Assembly (NCBI RefSeq): GCF_013778455.1
Contig: NZ_JACEHE010000001.1
Coordinates: forward strand, 784,127-848,126
Origin: Streptomyces himalayensis subsp. himalayensis
Lineage (GTDB): Bacteria; Actinomycetota; Actinomycetes; Streptomycetales; Streptomycetaceae
Direction of reading: 5' to 3'
DNA: 64,000 nucleotides
A program made the translations under genes and the position numbers. The notes under the pieces were generated by a model, which was given only the letters and a program-made list of their open reading frames with translations, was not told the DNA's origin and ran no database searches. Positions 42,160-50,800 of the stretch are shown here, in pieces (position 1 is the stretch's first letter; each line of letters opens with the position of its first letter).

Positions 42160-43437
42160 ATGGGCATGTTCGACGATCCCAACTGGCCTGGTCTGACGTT
42201 CAATCCGGCCAAGGGTGACCTGCACACGGTCGAGTCACTGGCGTACGACGTCAAGACGGTCGGCGACGAGCTCGACGAGCTGCGCGAGATGCTGCTGAGC
42301 ATCGGCAAGACGGACGGAGCGTGGGAGGGCGAGGCCGCCCAGAAGTTCCACGACAAGATCGGCGAGCTGCCCAAGTATCTGCAGCAGGGCCACGAGTCGA
42401 TGACCGCCTGCTCGAAGGCGCTCAGGACCTGGCACAGCGAGCTCGAGACCATGCAGCGACAGGCCAAGACTCTCGAGGAGCTGGCGGTCGAAGCCCGCAA
42501 GCGGCTCGACCAGAAGAACGACGCGGTCGACCGGGTCAACTCCAAGATCAACCAGGCGATGGTCCGTGAGCTCACCGAGCAGGAGGCCAAGGCCCTGACA
42601 GAGGAGGCCAACTCTGCCGAGACGGCGGCCAAGGAAGCCGCAGGGGAACTCGAGAGGCTCATCGAGAACGGCGAGGCGCTCCGCAAGTACTGGGAAGAGC
42701 AGGCCGAAAGAGCCGAGAATGCCATCCGCGAGGCCGCCAAGAACCGGCCGCCGGACCTCGGTATCTGGGACAAGATCACGGACGGGCTGAAGGGTGCCTG
42801 GGACGGCTTCAAGAACTTCCTGATCGACAACGCGGACCTGTTCTCCACCATCTCCAGCGCGCTGGCCGCTGCCGCGATCGTGGTCAACGTCATCCCGGTC
42901 GGTGGTCAGGTCGCCTCGGCGATTCTGGGCGCGGGCTCCGTGGTCTTCGCCGGTGCGGCCATGGCGGGCCACTGGATGGGCGGGGCTCCGCCGTGGAAGG
43001 TCGGCCTCGATGCGCTCGGTGTCATTCCCGGCGTCGGTGGTGTTGCCAAGGGGCTGATCTCCGGAGTCAAGGCGGTCCGTGCCGGAGGGAAGTTCGCAGC
43101 CGGAATCGCTCCGGGTGCCAAGACCATGGTCAACCAGATCACGAATCCCTTCAGCACGAAGATGATCAACAAGGGGCTGGGGATGTTCGGCAAGTCGGTT
43201 GACCCTGCGCTCATCACCACCGGCGTCAAGGGCTTCTCCACCGGCTTCGGCGTCGGCAACCTCATCTGGGGCGGGAACGACGGCGGCAACGGCGAGCCGC
43301 CGGTTCAGACCCAGCCGGCGCCGGTCGCTCCCGGCAGCCCTGAGGACAGGCTCATGGACAGCAGCGAGCCGCCCGTCCAGACAATGCCGTACCCGGCGGC
43401 CACGGGTGACAAGTTCCACCACACCCTGGCGGCCTGA
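42160..43437 (+). CDS. Large T7SS substrate with WEG hairpin, coiled coil and membrane segment
   Basis: 425 residues. Hairpin ~1-100 with GAWEGEAAQKFHDKIG; coiled coil ~105-190 (EELAVEARKRLDQKNDAVDR; AKEAAGELERLIENGEAL); hydrophobic segment ~232-275 (STISSALAAAAIVVNVIPVG); helical part; and a low-complexity tail (GGNDGGNGEPPVQTQPAPV). Same architecture as the 37253 product, but with a different C-terminus. ATG behind GGGGAGAAG. Exported together with the 41824 product by inference. No enzyme motif. Confidence 0.75.
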   Translation: MGMFDDPNWPGLTFNPAKGDLHTVESLAYDVKTVGDELDELREMLLSIGKTDGAWEGEAAQKFHDKIGELPKYLQQGHESMTACSKALRTWHSELETMQRQAKTLEELAVEARKRLDQKNDAVDRVNSKINQAMVRELTEQEAKALTEEANSAETAAKEAAGELERLIENGEALRKYWEEQAERAENAIREAAKNRPPDLGIWDKITDGLKGAWDGFKNFLIDNADLFSTISSALAAAAIVVNVIPVGGQVASAILGAGSVVFAGAAMAGHWMGGAPPWKVGLDALGVIPGVGGVAKGLISGVKAVRAGGKFAAGIAPGAKTMVNQITNPFSTKMINKGLGMFGKSVDPALITTGVKGFSTGFGVGNLIWGGNDGGNGEPPVQTQPAPVAPGSPEDRLMDSSEPPVQTMPYPAATGDKFHHTLAA

Positions 43438-43442
43438 GCGAG

Positions 43443-44564
43443 ATGACCGAACCCACCACCGCCACCCCCGACTCCGAGATGGAGAAGTCCCGGCTCCACG
43501 TCGGGTGGGTCATACCGCCGTTCTTCCACGAACTGCCCGTGGACACGGACGACGCCGACGAGGCGGCCGAGCAGCTCTACGAAACGGTCAAGAAGGTCCT
43601 GGCGAGCGGCACGGACGACGAGCGAGTGCGAATGTTCGTCACCTACGCCGCCATCGTCGGGGAGTTGCGGGACGCCGGCGCCGTGTACGCCGGCTTCTGC
43701 GCCATGGACATGGACGGACGCCCCAGCACTGCCAGTGTCGCGGTCTACCGCACGCCGCTGCAGAACATCACCGCCGAGGACGTACTGTCGGAGGCGTTCA
43801 CCGGCCTGCAGCGGGCCTACCCCGACGACGACGTCCGGATCAGCGCCCTGCCCTGCGGCAAGGGCGAGGCCAGGGCCGTCGTACGGATCGGCGATGCCCC
43901 CTTCACTCTCGCTCCCGAGGCGTCCCCCACCGGGCAGCCCCTGGAGGTGCCGCGTGGTCAGATCCAGGTGTACGTCCCGCTGCCGAACGACGCCGACATG
44001 CTGGTGTTCGAACTCTCCACGCCCTGTATGGAGGACTGGGACTTCTACTCGGAGCTCTTCGCGACGATCGTCCGGACGCTGGACTGGGCCACGGAGGAGG
44101 AGGCCCAGATGGCCGCCGCGCTGTCCCAGGCACAGCCGGTCCCGGAGGTGGTGCCAGACCCGGCCCTGGTCCAAGAGCTCTATGTGCACTCCAGTCGGGT
44201 CCTGGACAGCCTCGCCGTTCGCGGCCGGATGGACGAGGGTAACGCGGTGTCCGCGGTCACCTGTGCCGACTGCTGGTCCAAGGGCCTGCGGTCGGTGTGC
44301 ACGGCACGCCACCACTGGCAGATCGACGACGTCGAGGGCGCGCTGCTGGCCATCGCCGTCGGGCGGCTCGACGAGACCTTCCAGGGCCAAGGCTGGCTCA
44401 AGCTGTCGGGGACGCCGGGCCAGAGCGTGTCCCTGGCCGCGGACGGCGGCTCCGGACACCGCGTCAACGTCACGCTGATCGCCAGCCGGCAGCGGCTCGT
44501 CGTCGAGGTCATCGCACCCTGTACGCGGACCGTGCGCGGAACGGGCGACTCCGTCTTCGGATAG
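43443..44564 (+). CDS. Soluble cassette protein with two domains, LpqN/DcrB-like fold suspected
   Basis: 373 residues. Domain 1 (~20-220) resembles the 38536 product: helix DEAAEQLYETVKKVLASG, FVTYAAIVGELRDAG, MDMDGRPSTASVAVYRTPLQ and ELFATIVRTLDW. Domain 2 (~245-370) is a beta-rich segment containing three Cys in HVTCADCW-like context (SAVTCADCWSKGLRSVC). It begins 5 bases after the WEG gene. No signal peptide or membrane helix, so cytoplasmic. A chaperone or immunity role is inferred only from position. Confidence 0.6.
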   Translation: MTEPTTATPDSEMEKSRLHVGWVIPPFFHELPVDTDDADEAAEQLYETVKKVLASGTDDERVRMFVTYAAIVGELRDAGAVYAGFCAMDMDGRPSTASVAVYRTPLQNITAEDVLSEAFTGLQRAYPDDDVRISALPCGKGEARAVVRIGDAPFTLAPEASPTGQPLEVPRGQIQVYVPLPNDADMLVFELSTPCMEDWDFYSELFATIVRTLDWATEEEAQMAAALSQAQPVPEVVPDPALVQELYVHSSRVLDSLAVRGRMDEGNAVSAVTCADCWSKGLRSVCTARHHWQIDDVEGALLAIAVGRLDETFQGQGWLKLSGTPGQSVSLAADGGSGHRVNVTLIASRQRLVVEVIAPCTRTVRGTGDSVFG

Positions 44565-44606
44565 GGCCGACCAGAGGACAGGCCGACCAGAGGAGGCGGC
44601 CGCATC

Positions 44607-45494
44607 ATGGACAACAACCCCAGTGATCTCCTTCCGGTCGGCGCACACGCGCTCTCGGCGGACCCTCGACTCGTCGGCGCCGTACGGGAGTTCGGCAGAA
44701 CCTACGGCTACGACTACTTCGACGACGAGGCGGTCAGGCGGACGCTGGCCGAACACGAGGCGTCCCTGCGCCGGACCTCGCGCGGGGAACTGGCCTGGGC
44801 CGCGTCCCTCACGAGCGCCGTCGGTCTCTCCTGGCTCGTTTGGGCCGCGTCCAGCAGGCCCGAGAACATCGCGCTCGGCTTCGTGCCTCCGGCCGTCCTG
44901 CTCGTCCTGGCGGTCGCCGCCTTCGTACGGCTTCACCGCAAGGGCAAGCAGAAGCTCAACCACCCCTTCCTCAAGGGCTACCGGCACGTCCTTGCGGCGG
45001 CTCTCGCACACGGCGTGCCCGTGACCTTCGTCCCCGGCTGGCTGACCGGCCGGGGCGGTGGAGGAGTGGAGGCAGCCCCCCTGCCGACGTACACCGCACC
45101 GCCCGGTCGCACCGCCCCCAGACAGCCGTGGTCCGCCGACGGTGCCGGGACCGCACCGCCGCTGCCCGCCAAGCCTGCGGCGGTCGCGGAGTACGAGCGG
45201 ATCGCCGATCGGGGCGGCTGGCACGACGAGGCGGGCGGGGCCCTCATCCTCGCCGGAGCCATCGGTGTCTTCTACGCCGTGGTCAAGGACATGCCCGTGG
45301 CGTACGCAGCCGCGCTGCTCGTCGTCCTCGGCATCTGGACGTGGGTGGCCGGGCACCGGCTCGGCAAGCGGCAGATGGCCCTGTCCGCCGAGGCCCGACG
45401 CTACGTCGACCAGCTGACCGAGGCCCAGGCCGCCGGCGCGGCCGTCCCGGAGCTCTCCCCGCAGCTCCGCAAGCTTCTCGACTTACGTCTCTGA
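44607..45494 (+). CDS. Four-helix membrane protein of the second cassette
   Basis: 295 residues. Helical N-terminus, two helices at ~60-80 and ~88-108, a cytoplasmic Pro-rich linker (PLPTYTAPPGRTAPRQPWSA), and two more helices at ~212-230 and ~233-253, with an amphipathic C-terminal helix. It ends the cassette and is followed by an 18-bp hairpin. GAGGAGGCGG is the ribosome site; a 14-base direct repeat (GGCCGACCAGAGGA) precedes it. No known family. Position suggests a membrane partner as with 39270. Confidence 0.65.
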   Translation: MDNNPSDLLPVGAHALSADPRLVGAVREFGRTYGYDYFDDEAVRRTLAEHEASLRRTSRGELAWAASLTSAVGLSWLVWAASSRPENIALGFVPPAVLLVLAVAAFVRLHRKGKQKLNHPFLKGYRHVLAAALAHGVPVTFVPGWLTGRGGGGVEAAPLPTYTAPPGRTAPRQPWSADGAGTAPPLPAKPAAVAEYERIADRGGWHDEAGGALILAGAIGVFYAVVKDMPVAYAAALLVVLGIWTWVAGHRLGKRQMALSAEARRYVDQLTEAQAAGAAVPELSPQLRKLLDLRL

Positions 45495-45514
45495 CGGGCA
45501 CTACGAAGACGACG

Positions 45515-45554
45515 ACGGCGGTGGCGGTACCCGACCGGGTACCGCCACCGCCGT
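45515..45554. terminator. 18-bp perfect hairpin between convergent genes
   Basis: Arms 45515-45532 and 45537-45554 pair perfectly around loop GACC. It lies between the ends of 44607-45494 (plus) and 45572-46174 (minus), so it can serve both. Confidence 0.85.
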
Positions 45555-45571
45555 ATCCGCTGCTCAGGCAC

Positions 45572-46174
45572 TCAGCCGACCCGCGCCCCCGCCGCCTTGG
45601 CCCGCTCCCGCGCCTCGGGGCTGACCCCGCGCTTGCGGGCCGACATCTGGTCGTTGACCGCCTCCGGCTGAGCCACCGAAATCAGACGGCGTGGCCCTGA
45701 AACGGCGATGACACCGAGGAAACGGGGATCTCCGGCGAACCAGATCTCGCCGACATTCCCCTTCTTCCCCTCGCGAACCCAGAAAGTAACGCCGCTTCCC
45801 AGCCAGTCGCCCCATTTGAGGCTGATCTGCTTCTCCGGCCTGTCGGGGTCCGGAATGGTGAAGCGTGTCGTGCCGTTCTTGGCGATGGTGGCCGCGTCAG
45901 GGTATGCCTGCCAGGGGTAGACCTTCAGAATGCGGCGCAGGCTGGCAAGACCCAGTACGTTCACGAGTGTCCGCAGGGCGATCCCGATCAGCACGATCAG
46001 CGCCGGGAAGAGGATCCAGAGAGTCCATACCGGCGTCATGACCACTGCGTACAGCCAGGCGACGAAGGACGCCAGCGAGAGGAGGGAGGAGCACACTCGA
46101 AAGATGGCAGTGCGGCGCCACGCCCACCGCGTTGCCGGATCCTCGTAGGCGGTCTTTGCCAAGGGAATGACCAT
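45572..46174 (-). CDS. WFAGD-family two-helix membrane protein, copy 3
   Basis: 200 residues. ATG 46174 lies 9 bases after GGAG; ATG 46189 would add five residues. Two helices at ~30-52 and ~57-80, then SLRRILKVYPWQAYPDA, a strand region, and EIWFAGDPRFLGVIAVSG with LISVAQPEAV. The last ~35 residues are basic. Relatives: 36157 and 39270. Located 23 bases after the lone small substrate gene at 46198, in its operon. Confidence 0.65.
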   Translation of the reverse strand: MVIPLAKTAYEDPATRWAWRRTAIFRVCSSLLSLASFVAWLYAVVMTPVWTLWILFPALIVLIGIALRTLVNVLGLASLRRILKVYPWQAYPDAATIAKNGTTRFTIPDPDRPEKQISLKWGDWLGSGVTFWVREGKKGNVGEIWFAGDPRFLGVIAVSGPRRLISVAQPEAVNDQMSARKRGVSPEARERAKAAGARVG

Positions 46175-46197
46175 GTCTATCGACTCCATTACCACGG

Positions 46198-46488
46198 TCA
46201 ACCGAAGACGGCGCGGACTGACGCGGCGACTTCGGTCTCTTCGTAATTGGCCTTGCTCTTCCCCACGGCTTCCGCGAGTTTGCCCGTCTGCCCGGCGATC
46301 TGCTCCGAGCCGTACTTCCAGTGCTCCTGGAAGTCGTTGCAGGCGGCGTCCAGGTCCTTGGTGCCGATGCCCCCAGCGGATACGTCCTGCATCGATTTGC
46401 GTACTTCGTCGAGCGCCGCCTTGGCCTCGTTCAGCGTCTTGTTGAACCGCCCCAATTCGCCCGTGTCGACACTGAATCGGTCGCCCAC
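46198..46488 (-). CDS. Small T7SS substrate with ACxxFQxxWxxG motif, next to eccC
   Basis: 96 residues: helix 1 FSVDTGELGRFNKTLNEAKA, turn DAACNDFQEHWKYG, helix 2 EQIAGQTGKLAEAVGKSK and tail Y-E-E-T-E (Y-x-x-x-E). Strongly similar to the 36927 and 41824 products. It has no large W-x-G partner beside it. Its partner may be coded elsewhere, or it may act alone. The hairpin at 46544 separates it from eccC. Confidence 0.8.
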   Translation of the reverse strand: MGDRFSVDTGELGRFNKTLNEAKAALDEVRKSMQDVSAGGIGTKDLDAACNDFQEHWKYGSEQIAGQTGKLAEAVGKSKANYEETEVAASVRAVFG

Positions 46489-46543
46489 GCATCCTCCCGT
46501 TCAGGTGTTGCCTGTGCGGGCGGGCACATCGTCCCGCCTTCGA

Positions 46544-46583
46544 ACGTGGGGGGTGGGCCGGCAGTCCGGCCCACCCCCCACGT
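46544..46583. terminator. 18-bp perfect hairpin downstream of eccC
   Basis: Arms 46544-46561 and 46566-46583 pair perfectly with loop CAGT, 11 bases past the end of eccC on the minus strand. A strong terminator of the eccC transcript. Confidence 0.85.
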
Positions 46584-46594
46584 CCGGAGAAAAC

Positions 46595-49500
46595 TCAGCT
46601 CTCCGGCAGGTATCCCGTCTGCACCAGCTGCCCGCTGGTCCGGCGCGAGATGAACTGGCCGCGTCCCGGCGGCATCGGAGCGGCCTTGATGTTGTTGAAC
46701 ACCGGGCCCTCCGACGGGTCGCCGGAGAGCACGATGCCCTGCGCGCCCAGCTCCTTGATCCGGGTGAGCACCGGCTCGAAGGACGAGCGCGACGCACCCG
46801 AGGTGGTGCGGGCCAGGATGATGCGCAGACCCAGGTCACGGGCGAACGGCAGGTACTCCATGAGCACCGACAACGGGTTGCCCATCGACGTGGCCACAAG
46901 GTCGTAGTCGTCGATGAAGATGAACGCGTCGGGCTCGGTGTACCAGTTGCGGTTGCGCAGCTGCTCCGGAGTCACGTCCGGGCCGGGCATACGCCGGCTC
47001 ATCGAGCCGGCCAGCGACTCCATGACCTCCTGCAGCTGCGGACCCGAGGCGCAGTACTTGTACATGTGGCTCTCGGGCACCTGGCCGAGCAGTGCGCGCC
47101 GGAAGTCGGATACGACGAACAGCGCCTTGTTGGACTGGTACCGCTCGGAGACCTGCTTGGCGATGAGCCGCAGCAGCGAGGACTTACCGGACTCGGTCTC
47201 GCCGTAGATGACGAACAGCGGGTCCGTCTCGAAGTCCACGAAGACCGGCGACAGCGTGAGCTCGTCGACACCGATCGCGATGCCGCGGTTGGTGAAGTCG
47301 CCGCCCGCCGGCAGTTCGGACGCGGACAGCATCGTCGGCAGCATCCGCACCTTGGGCGCCGCCGGCCCCTGCCAGGCGTTGTTGACGGCATTGACGAAGT
47401 TCGCCATGCCGTCGGCCAGATCCTCCACCGTCGAGGCCCCGTCGATACGGGGAGTGGCGGCCAGGTAGTCCAGCTTGTCCGGGGACAGACCGCGGCCGGG
47501 CTTGCCCATCGGCACGTTCTCGGCCCGCTTGCGGTCGAACTCGGACTCCATCGCGTCACCGAGACGCAGCTCGAGACGGTTGAGGATCTGGTCGCGCAGC
47601 GCCGGCCGCATCTCGGTGTACCGGGTCGCCGTGATGATCAGGTGGACGCCGAAACCGAGACCACGGGTCGCGATGTCCGCGATGACCTGGTCGAGCATCT
47701 CGTAGTCGTTCTTGAACGTCCCCCAGCCGTCGATGATCAGGAAGACGTCGCCCCACTGCTGGTCGGGGTAGTGCCCCTGCGCCCGGCGGTTGCGGAACGT
47801 GGCCATCGAGTCGAGGCTCTTGGCGCGGAAGAACTCCTCGCGGGCGCCCAGGATGCCGTGCACCTCCGCCACCGTACGGCGGATCTTCTCCTGGTCCAGC
47901 CGGGAGGCCACACCGCCCACATGGGCCAGACCCTCCATGGCGAGCATGCCGCCGCCGCCGAAGTCGAGGGCGTAGAACTGCACTTCCGCAGGCGTGTGCG
48001 TGAGCGCGAAGGACGCGACCATCGTGCGTACGAGCGTCGACTTGCCGGACTGCGGGCCGCCCACGATCAGCGCGTGACCGGCCGAACCGGACAGATCCGC
48101 GTACATCACGTCGCGGCGCTGCTCGAAGGGCTTGTCGACCAGGCCGACCGGAACGGCGAGCTTGCTCTGGGCGTGGTAGCCCTCGGCGTGCAGACCGCGG
48201 TCCGCGGTGATGTTGAGCGCGGGCAGCAGCTGGTCGAGGCTGAACGGCTCGTCCAGTGGCGGCAGCCACACCTGGTGGGCCGGCGGACCCTGGCCGTCCA
48301 GGCGGCTGACGATGACGTCAAGCACGGTGTCGGCGAGCGCGTCGTCGATCTGGTCGGGACGGGTCTCCGGCTCCGGCTCGGAGAGGATCCGCACCGGCAC
48401 CGGCGATGCGGTGAACAGCACCGGCGAGCGGTCGATCCGGCCGCCGCCCTCGGCCACCGGCCCGTTCGGCCGGTAGGTGCCCGACACGTACGCGGCCTTG
48501 AACTGCACCATCGTGTCGGTGCCGTACTTCAGGATGCCCGCGCCGGGAACGTTCGGCAGATGGTAGGCGTCGGGCACACCGATCGCCGTACGGGACTCCG
48601 CCGCCGAGAAGGTCCGCAGACCGATCCGGTACGACAGGAAGGTGTCCAGGCCGCGCAGCTTGCCCTCTTCCAGTCGCTGGGAGGCGAGCAGCATGTGCAC
48701 ACCCAGCGAACGGCCGATACGGCCGATCTGGATGAACATCTCGATGAAGTCGGGCTTCGCGGCCAGCAGCTCGCTGAACTCGTCGATGATCAGGACGAGC
48801 GACGGCAGCGGGTCGAGCGGGGCGCCCGCCGCACGCGCCTTCTCGTAGTCGGTGATGTTGGCGTAGTTGCCGGCCTGCCGCAGCAGCTCCTGGCGGCGCG
48901 TCAGCTCACCGGTGATGGAGTCGCGCATGCGGTCCACGAGGGTGAGCTCGTCGGCCAGGTTGGTGATCACGGCCGAGACATGCGGCATGGTGCTCATGCC
49001 GGTGAAGGTCGCACCACCCTTGAAGTCCGCGAGGACGAAGTTGAGCGTCTCGGACGAGTGGGTCACCGCCAGGCCCAGCACCAGGGTGCGCAGCAGCTCC
49101 GACTTACCGGAACCGGTGGCGCCGACGCACAGACCGTGCGGGCCCATGCCCTCCTGTGAGGCCTCCTTGATGTCCAGCATGACCGGCTCGCCGTTCTCGC
49201 CGAGACCGATCGGGACGCGCAGCCGCTCGTGCAGCGTGCGCGGCCGCCAGGTACGCGAGACGTCCACGCTCGCCGCGTCACCGATCTGCATCAGGTCGGT
49301 GAAGTCCAGGTTCGCCAGCAGCGGCTCGTCCGCGTCCGCCGCACCCAGCCGCAGCGGCGCCAACTGGCGCGCCAGCGACTCCGCCTGCGCCTGCGACAGC
49401 ACATCGGGGAGGCCGGTGAACACACCCGTGCCCGCCTCCAGCTCCATGGCGTCGGGCCACACCCGCACCGACAGCGAGCCGCGCAGCTCGTCGAGCTCAC

Positions 49501-50542
49501 CGGGCACCACCTCGAGGATGGTCACGCCCTGCAGGCCCTCCGCCGAGGCGAGGACCGAGTCCGCCGGCACGCCACCGCCGTCCAGCACGATGACCACGTG
49601 CGGCTGGTCCAGCACCGGCTGGCCCTCCCGGCTCCACCGTGACCGGCCCTCGAGCTGATGGGCGATCATCTCCTCGAGCTCGCCGAGGTCGGAGCACATC
49701 AGCCGGCGCGTACCGGCACCGTCGAACTCCTTGTGCTGCGTGTGCGGCAGCCACTTGGTCCACTCCCACTCCACCGCCGCACCGGGCGCGGCCACGACCG
49801 CGACCAGCAGGTCCTCGGGCGAGTGCAGCGAGGTCAGCTGACCGAGCATCGCACGGGTCTGGCCGTAGACCGTCTCCGCGTCACCGGAGACCGTCACGTG
49901 GTAGAAGGAGCGCAGCCCGATCGCCAGCGGAAGAGCGTTCAGCGTGCCGTGGCCGGCGATGAACTGCTGCATCGCGTGCGCGGTCAGCGGCTCCAACTCG
50001 TCCACCGGCGCGGTCTCCGGCGCGACCAGCGGGGTCGCCAGCTGCTGCGGCCCCAGACCGATCCGCACCTGGACGAAGTCCACGTCCGTGGACCGCCGTT
50101 CCCACAGCCGCGAACCCTCGGCGACCAGCGCCCACAGCTGCTCCGGCGCCGGGTGGAGGTAGTGCTGGGCGTCGCGCTGCTTGTGCGCGGTGCGACGGAC
50201 CTCACGCCGCTTCTGCGCCAGGTACTTGAGGTAGTCGCGACGGGATTCGGCCATCTGGCCGGACGGCCCCCTCCGGGCCCGCACGATCTGGGCGACCACC
50301 ATGGCCAGCGTGGACGCCAGCATGAGCACACCCATGATCTTCATGAAGCCGCCGGCCCCCTGGGCACCCGGCATGAAGAAGAACGCCGCCGACGAACCCA
50401 TGCCGAGCATGGGCAGCAGGTTCAACAGCAGGCTGTCGTCCTCGTTGCGAGGCAGTTCGGGAGGGGACTCGAGCTTGACCTCCTCACTCGGCACCTCCGG
50501 CGGGAACACCCGCGGCGGGCGCTTGACGATGACGACGCTCAC
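46595..50542 (-). CDS. eccC: Type VII secretion ATPase EccC (FtsK/SpoIIIE family)
   Basis: 1315 residues, the motor of the ESX system, as a single fused protein. Two membrane helices at ~48-85, then a stalk and three P-loop ATPase domains. Walker A motifs: GATGSGKS (~473-480), GGPQSGKS (~827-834) and GETESGKS (~1113-1120). Walker B-like strands: LVLIIDEFSELL, VFLIIDGWGTF and DAFIFIDDYDLV. The first domain has the full DE pair; the second and third lack the Glu, as is usual for regulatory EccC domains. It binds the Y-x-x-x-D/E signal of substrates in its last domain in known systems. Divergent from eccD across 258 bases. Confidence 0.97.
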   Translation of the reverse strand: MSVVIVKRPPRVFPPEVPSEEVKLESPPELPRNEDDSLLLNLLPMLGMGSSAAFFFMPGAQGAGGFMKIMGVLMLASTLAMVVAQIVRARRGPSGQMAESRRDYLKYLAQKRREVRRTAHKQRDAQHYLHPAPEQLWALVAEGSRLWERRSTDVDFVQVRIGLGPQQLATPLVAPETAPVDELEPLTAHAMQQFIAGHGTLNALPLAIGLRSFYHVTVSGDAETVYGQTRAMLGQLTSLHSPEDLLVAVVAAPGAAVEWEWTKWLPHTQHKEFDGAGTRRLMCSDLGELEEMIAHQLEGRSRWSREGQPVLDQPHVVIVLDGGGVPADSVLASAEGLQGVTILEVVPGELDELRGSLSVRVWPDAMELEAGTGVFTGLPDVLSQAQAESLARQLAPLRLGAADADEPLLANLDFTDLMQIGDAASVDVSRTWRPRTLHERLRVPIGLGENGEPVMLDIKEASQEGMGPHGLCVGATGSGKSELLRTLVLGLAVTHSSETLNFVLADFKGGATFTGMSTMPHVSAVITNLADELTLVDRMRDSITGELTRRQELLRQAGNYANITDYEKARAAGAPLDPLPSLVLIIDEFSELLAAKPDFIEMFIQIGRIGRSLGVHMLLASQRLEEGKLRGLDTFLSYRIGLRTFSAAESRTAIGVPDAYHLPNVPGAGILKYGTDTMVQFKAAYVSGTYRPNGPVAEGGGRIDRSPVLFTASPVPVRILSEPEPETRPDQIDDALADTVLDVIVSRLDGQGPPAHQVWLPPLDEPFSLDQLLPALNITADRGLHAEGYHAQSKLAVPVGLVDKPFEQRRDVMYADLSGSAGHALIVGGPQSGKSTLVRTMVASFALTHTPAEVQFYALDFGGGGMLAMEGLAHVGGVASRLDQEKIRRTVAEVHGILGAREEFFRAKSLDSMATFRNRRAQGHYPDQQWGDVFLIIDGWGTFKNDYEMLDQVIADIATRGLGFGVHLIITATRYTEMRPALRDQILNRLELRLGDAMESEFDRKRAENVPMGKPGRGLSPDKLDYLAATPRIDGASTVEDLADGMANFVNAVNNAWQGPAAPKVRMLPTMLSASELPAGGDFTNRGIAIGVDELTLSPVFVDFETDPLFVIYGETESGKSSLLRLIAKQVSERYQSNKALFVVSDFRRALLGQVPESHMYKYCASGPQLQEVMESLAGSMSRRMPGPDVTPEQLRNRNWYTEPDAFIFIDDYDLVATSMGNPLSVLMEYLPFARDLGLRIILARTTSGASRSSFEPVLTRIKELGAQGIVLSGDPSEGPVFNNIKAAPMPPGRGQFISRRTSGQLVQTGYLPES

Positions 50543-50800
50543 CGATGCACCAGTCCTTCACGCAATCGCAATCTCGAACCGCGCCCGTGGCGACGGCCCC
50601 CGTACGCACGTCAACTCGCCGGGCCTGCACGGCCCATGAGTCGGGCGTTGATCCTACTGTTCTACGGGAGCACTGGGGTGGGTGGGGACGTGGAGACAAG
50701 GGGTGGGACGGTAGGGTGACGCTCCACACGAAGCGCGGAACGGGGATCGCCCTGCGTGCCGCGTCCGACAACTCAGTACTGGACGAGGGGGAACCGTCAG

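Noticed and set aside
43305..45356. 683-residue minus-strand frame across the second cassette.
   Set aside because: Antisense to two well-supported genes (43443 and 44607); composition is that of a GC shadow.
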